A stretch of DNA of 14,459 nucleotides from an uncultured Cloacibacillus sp. GTDB taxonomy: Bacteria; Synergistota; Synergistia; Synergistales; Synergistaceae. A program made the position numbers and the translations under genes. Where the stretch lies: NCBI GenBank assembly GCA_900545755.1, contig URAG01000058.1, forward strand, positions 1-14,459, given 5' to 3'. The notes under the pieces are model-generated. The model had not been told where the DNA came from and made no database searches. It saw only the letters and a program-made list of their open reading frames with translations. Shown in pieces: positions 14,311-14,459 of this stretch (position 1 is the stretch's first letter; every line of letters begins with the position of its first letter).

Positions 14311-14365
14311 GCCGCGTTTTAGAGAATAGTGCAACTTTGACGGGGAGGCCGGTTCAAGACGCGGC
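14311..14365. repeat. Inverted repeat in the non-coding tail after recG
   Basis: GCCGCGT (14311-14317) is perfectly complementary to ACGCGGC (14359-14365), 41 nt apart. TTGA (14337-14340) can also pair with TCAA (14354-14357) just inside. The right arm is followed by AT-rich sequence (14366-14380) but no clean T run, so it is not a standard terminator. The 191 bases after recG contain no gene I can support. An open frame from the ATG at 14414 runs to the window edge but has no ribosome binding site. Confidence 0.3.
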
Positions 14366-14459
14366 ATAATTTATGTAAAAATCTCTTAAAGCGAAAACGC
14401 GCTCTACTTACGTCATGGCGCATTCGTTATGTGCGGTGTATGGAACGCGCGCCGTTTGC

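Noticed and set aside
14353..14360. GGTTCAAG stretch as a tRNA T-loop
   Set aside because: No acceptor, D or anticodon stem can be built around it in the surrounding bases.
14337..14370. TTGACG and CATAAT as a promoter after recG
   Set aside because: The spacer would be 22 nt, too long for a sigma-70 type promoter.
14414..14459. Open frame from ATG at 14414 as the start of a new gene
   Set aside because: There are only 15 codons before the window ends, no ribosome binding site and no recognisable N-terminus.

Overview
The window is a compact, GC-rich bacterial segment holding thirteen convincing protein-coding genes (one entering only as its last codons) and no rRNA, tRNA, CRISPR array or insertion sequence that I can see. 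Isoleucine is often encoded by ATA despite the high GC content. Together with a fused ADP-heptose pathway (a diderm LPS trait) and a DivIVA/YggS/HlyD-like group of Gram-positive style, this suggests a diderm from a deep branch outside Proteobacteria. Synergistota (for example relatives of Cloacibacillus or Synergistes) is my best guess, but it is an inference from gene content and codon style, not a database match.

Layout. Bases 1-1086: the last codons of an unidentified gene overlap a LysK-type M20 deaminoacylating hydrolase of the LysW-dependent lysine/ornithine pathway. Bases 1087-1582: a monocistronic unit with a plausible promoter, a GTG-started secreted small protein and a strong terminator. 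The secreted protein resembles the superoxide reductase fold but lacks one iron-ligand His. Bases 1635-2543: a nicotinamidase/isochorismatase-superfamily cysteine hydrolase. A bidirectional terminator separates it from a minus-strand pair: a flavoprotein with an iron-sulfur-flavoprotein-type Cys motif, followed by galE.

From 4332 everything runs on the plus strand. hldE and a gmhB-gmhA fusion overlap by 4 bp and together carry all four reactions from sedoheptulose 7-phosphate to ADP-D-glycero-beta-D-manno-heptose. After a 59-nt gap with a possible promoter comes a run of eight tightly packed genes: queD, folE2, an RlmI-like rRNA methyltransferase, a HAD phosphatase, a short HlyD-like membrane-anchored protein, a YggS/PLPBP protein, divIVA and recG. 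Overlaps of 4-8 bp or gaps of at most 28 nt, with no terminator between them, suggest one transcript.

How the genes fit together. FolE2 and QueD convert GTP to 6-carboxytetrahydropterin for 7-deazapurine (queuosine) synthesis; the QueD active-site motif suggests it may also feed folate. RlmI modifies the ribosome. HlyD-like, YggS and DivIVA look like a reduced form of the Firmicutes ylm/divIVA division cluster. HldE and GmhB-GmhA supply the LPS inner-core precursor, and GalE supplies UDP-galactose for envelope sugars. RecG handles stalled replication forks. Most genes are ordinary housekeeping functions. The unusual points are the SOR-like exported protein, the two-ORF ADP-heptose pathway, the possible dual-function QueD and a DivIVA cluster in an LPS-type organism.
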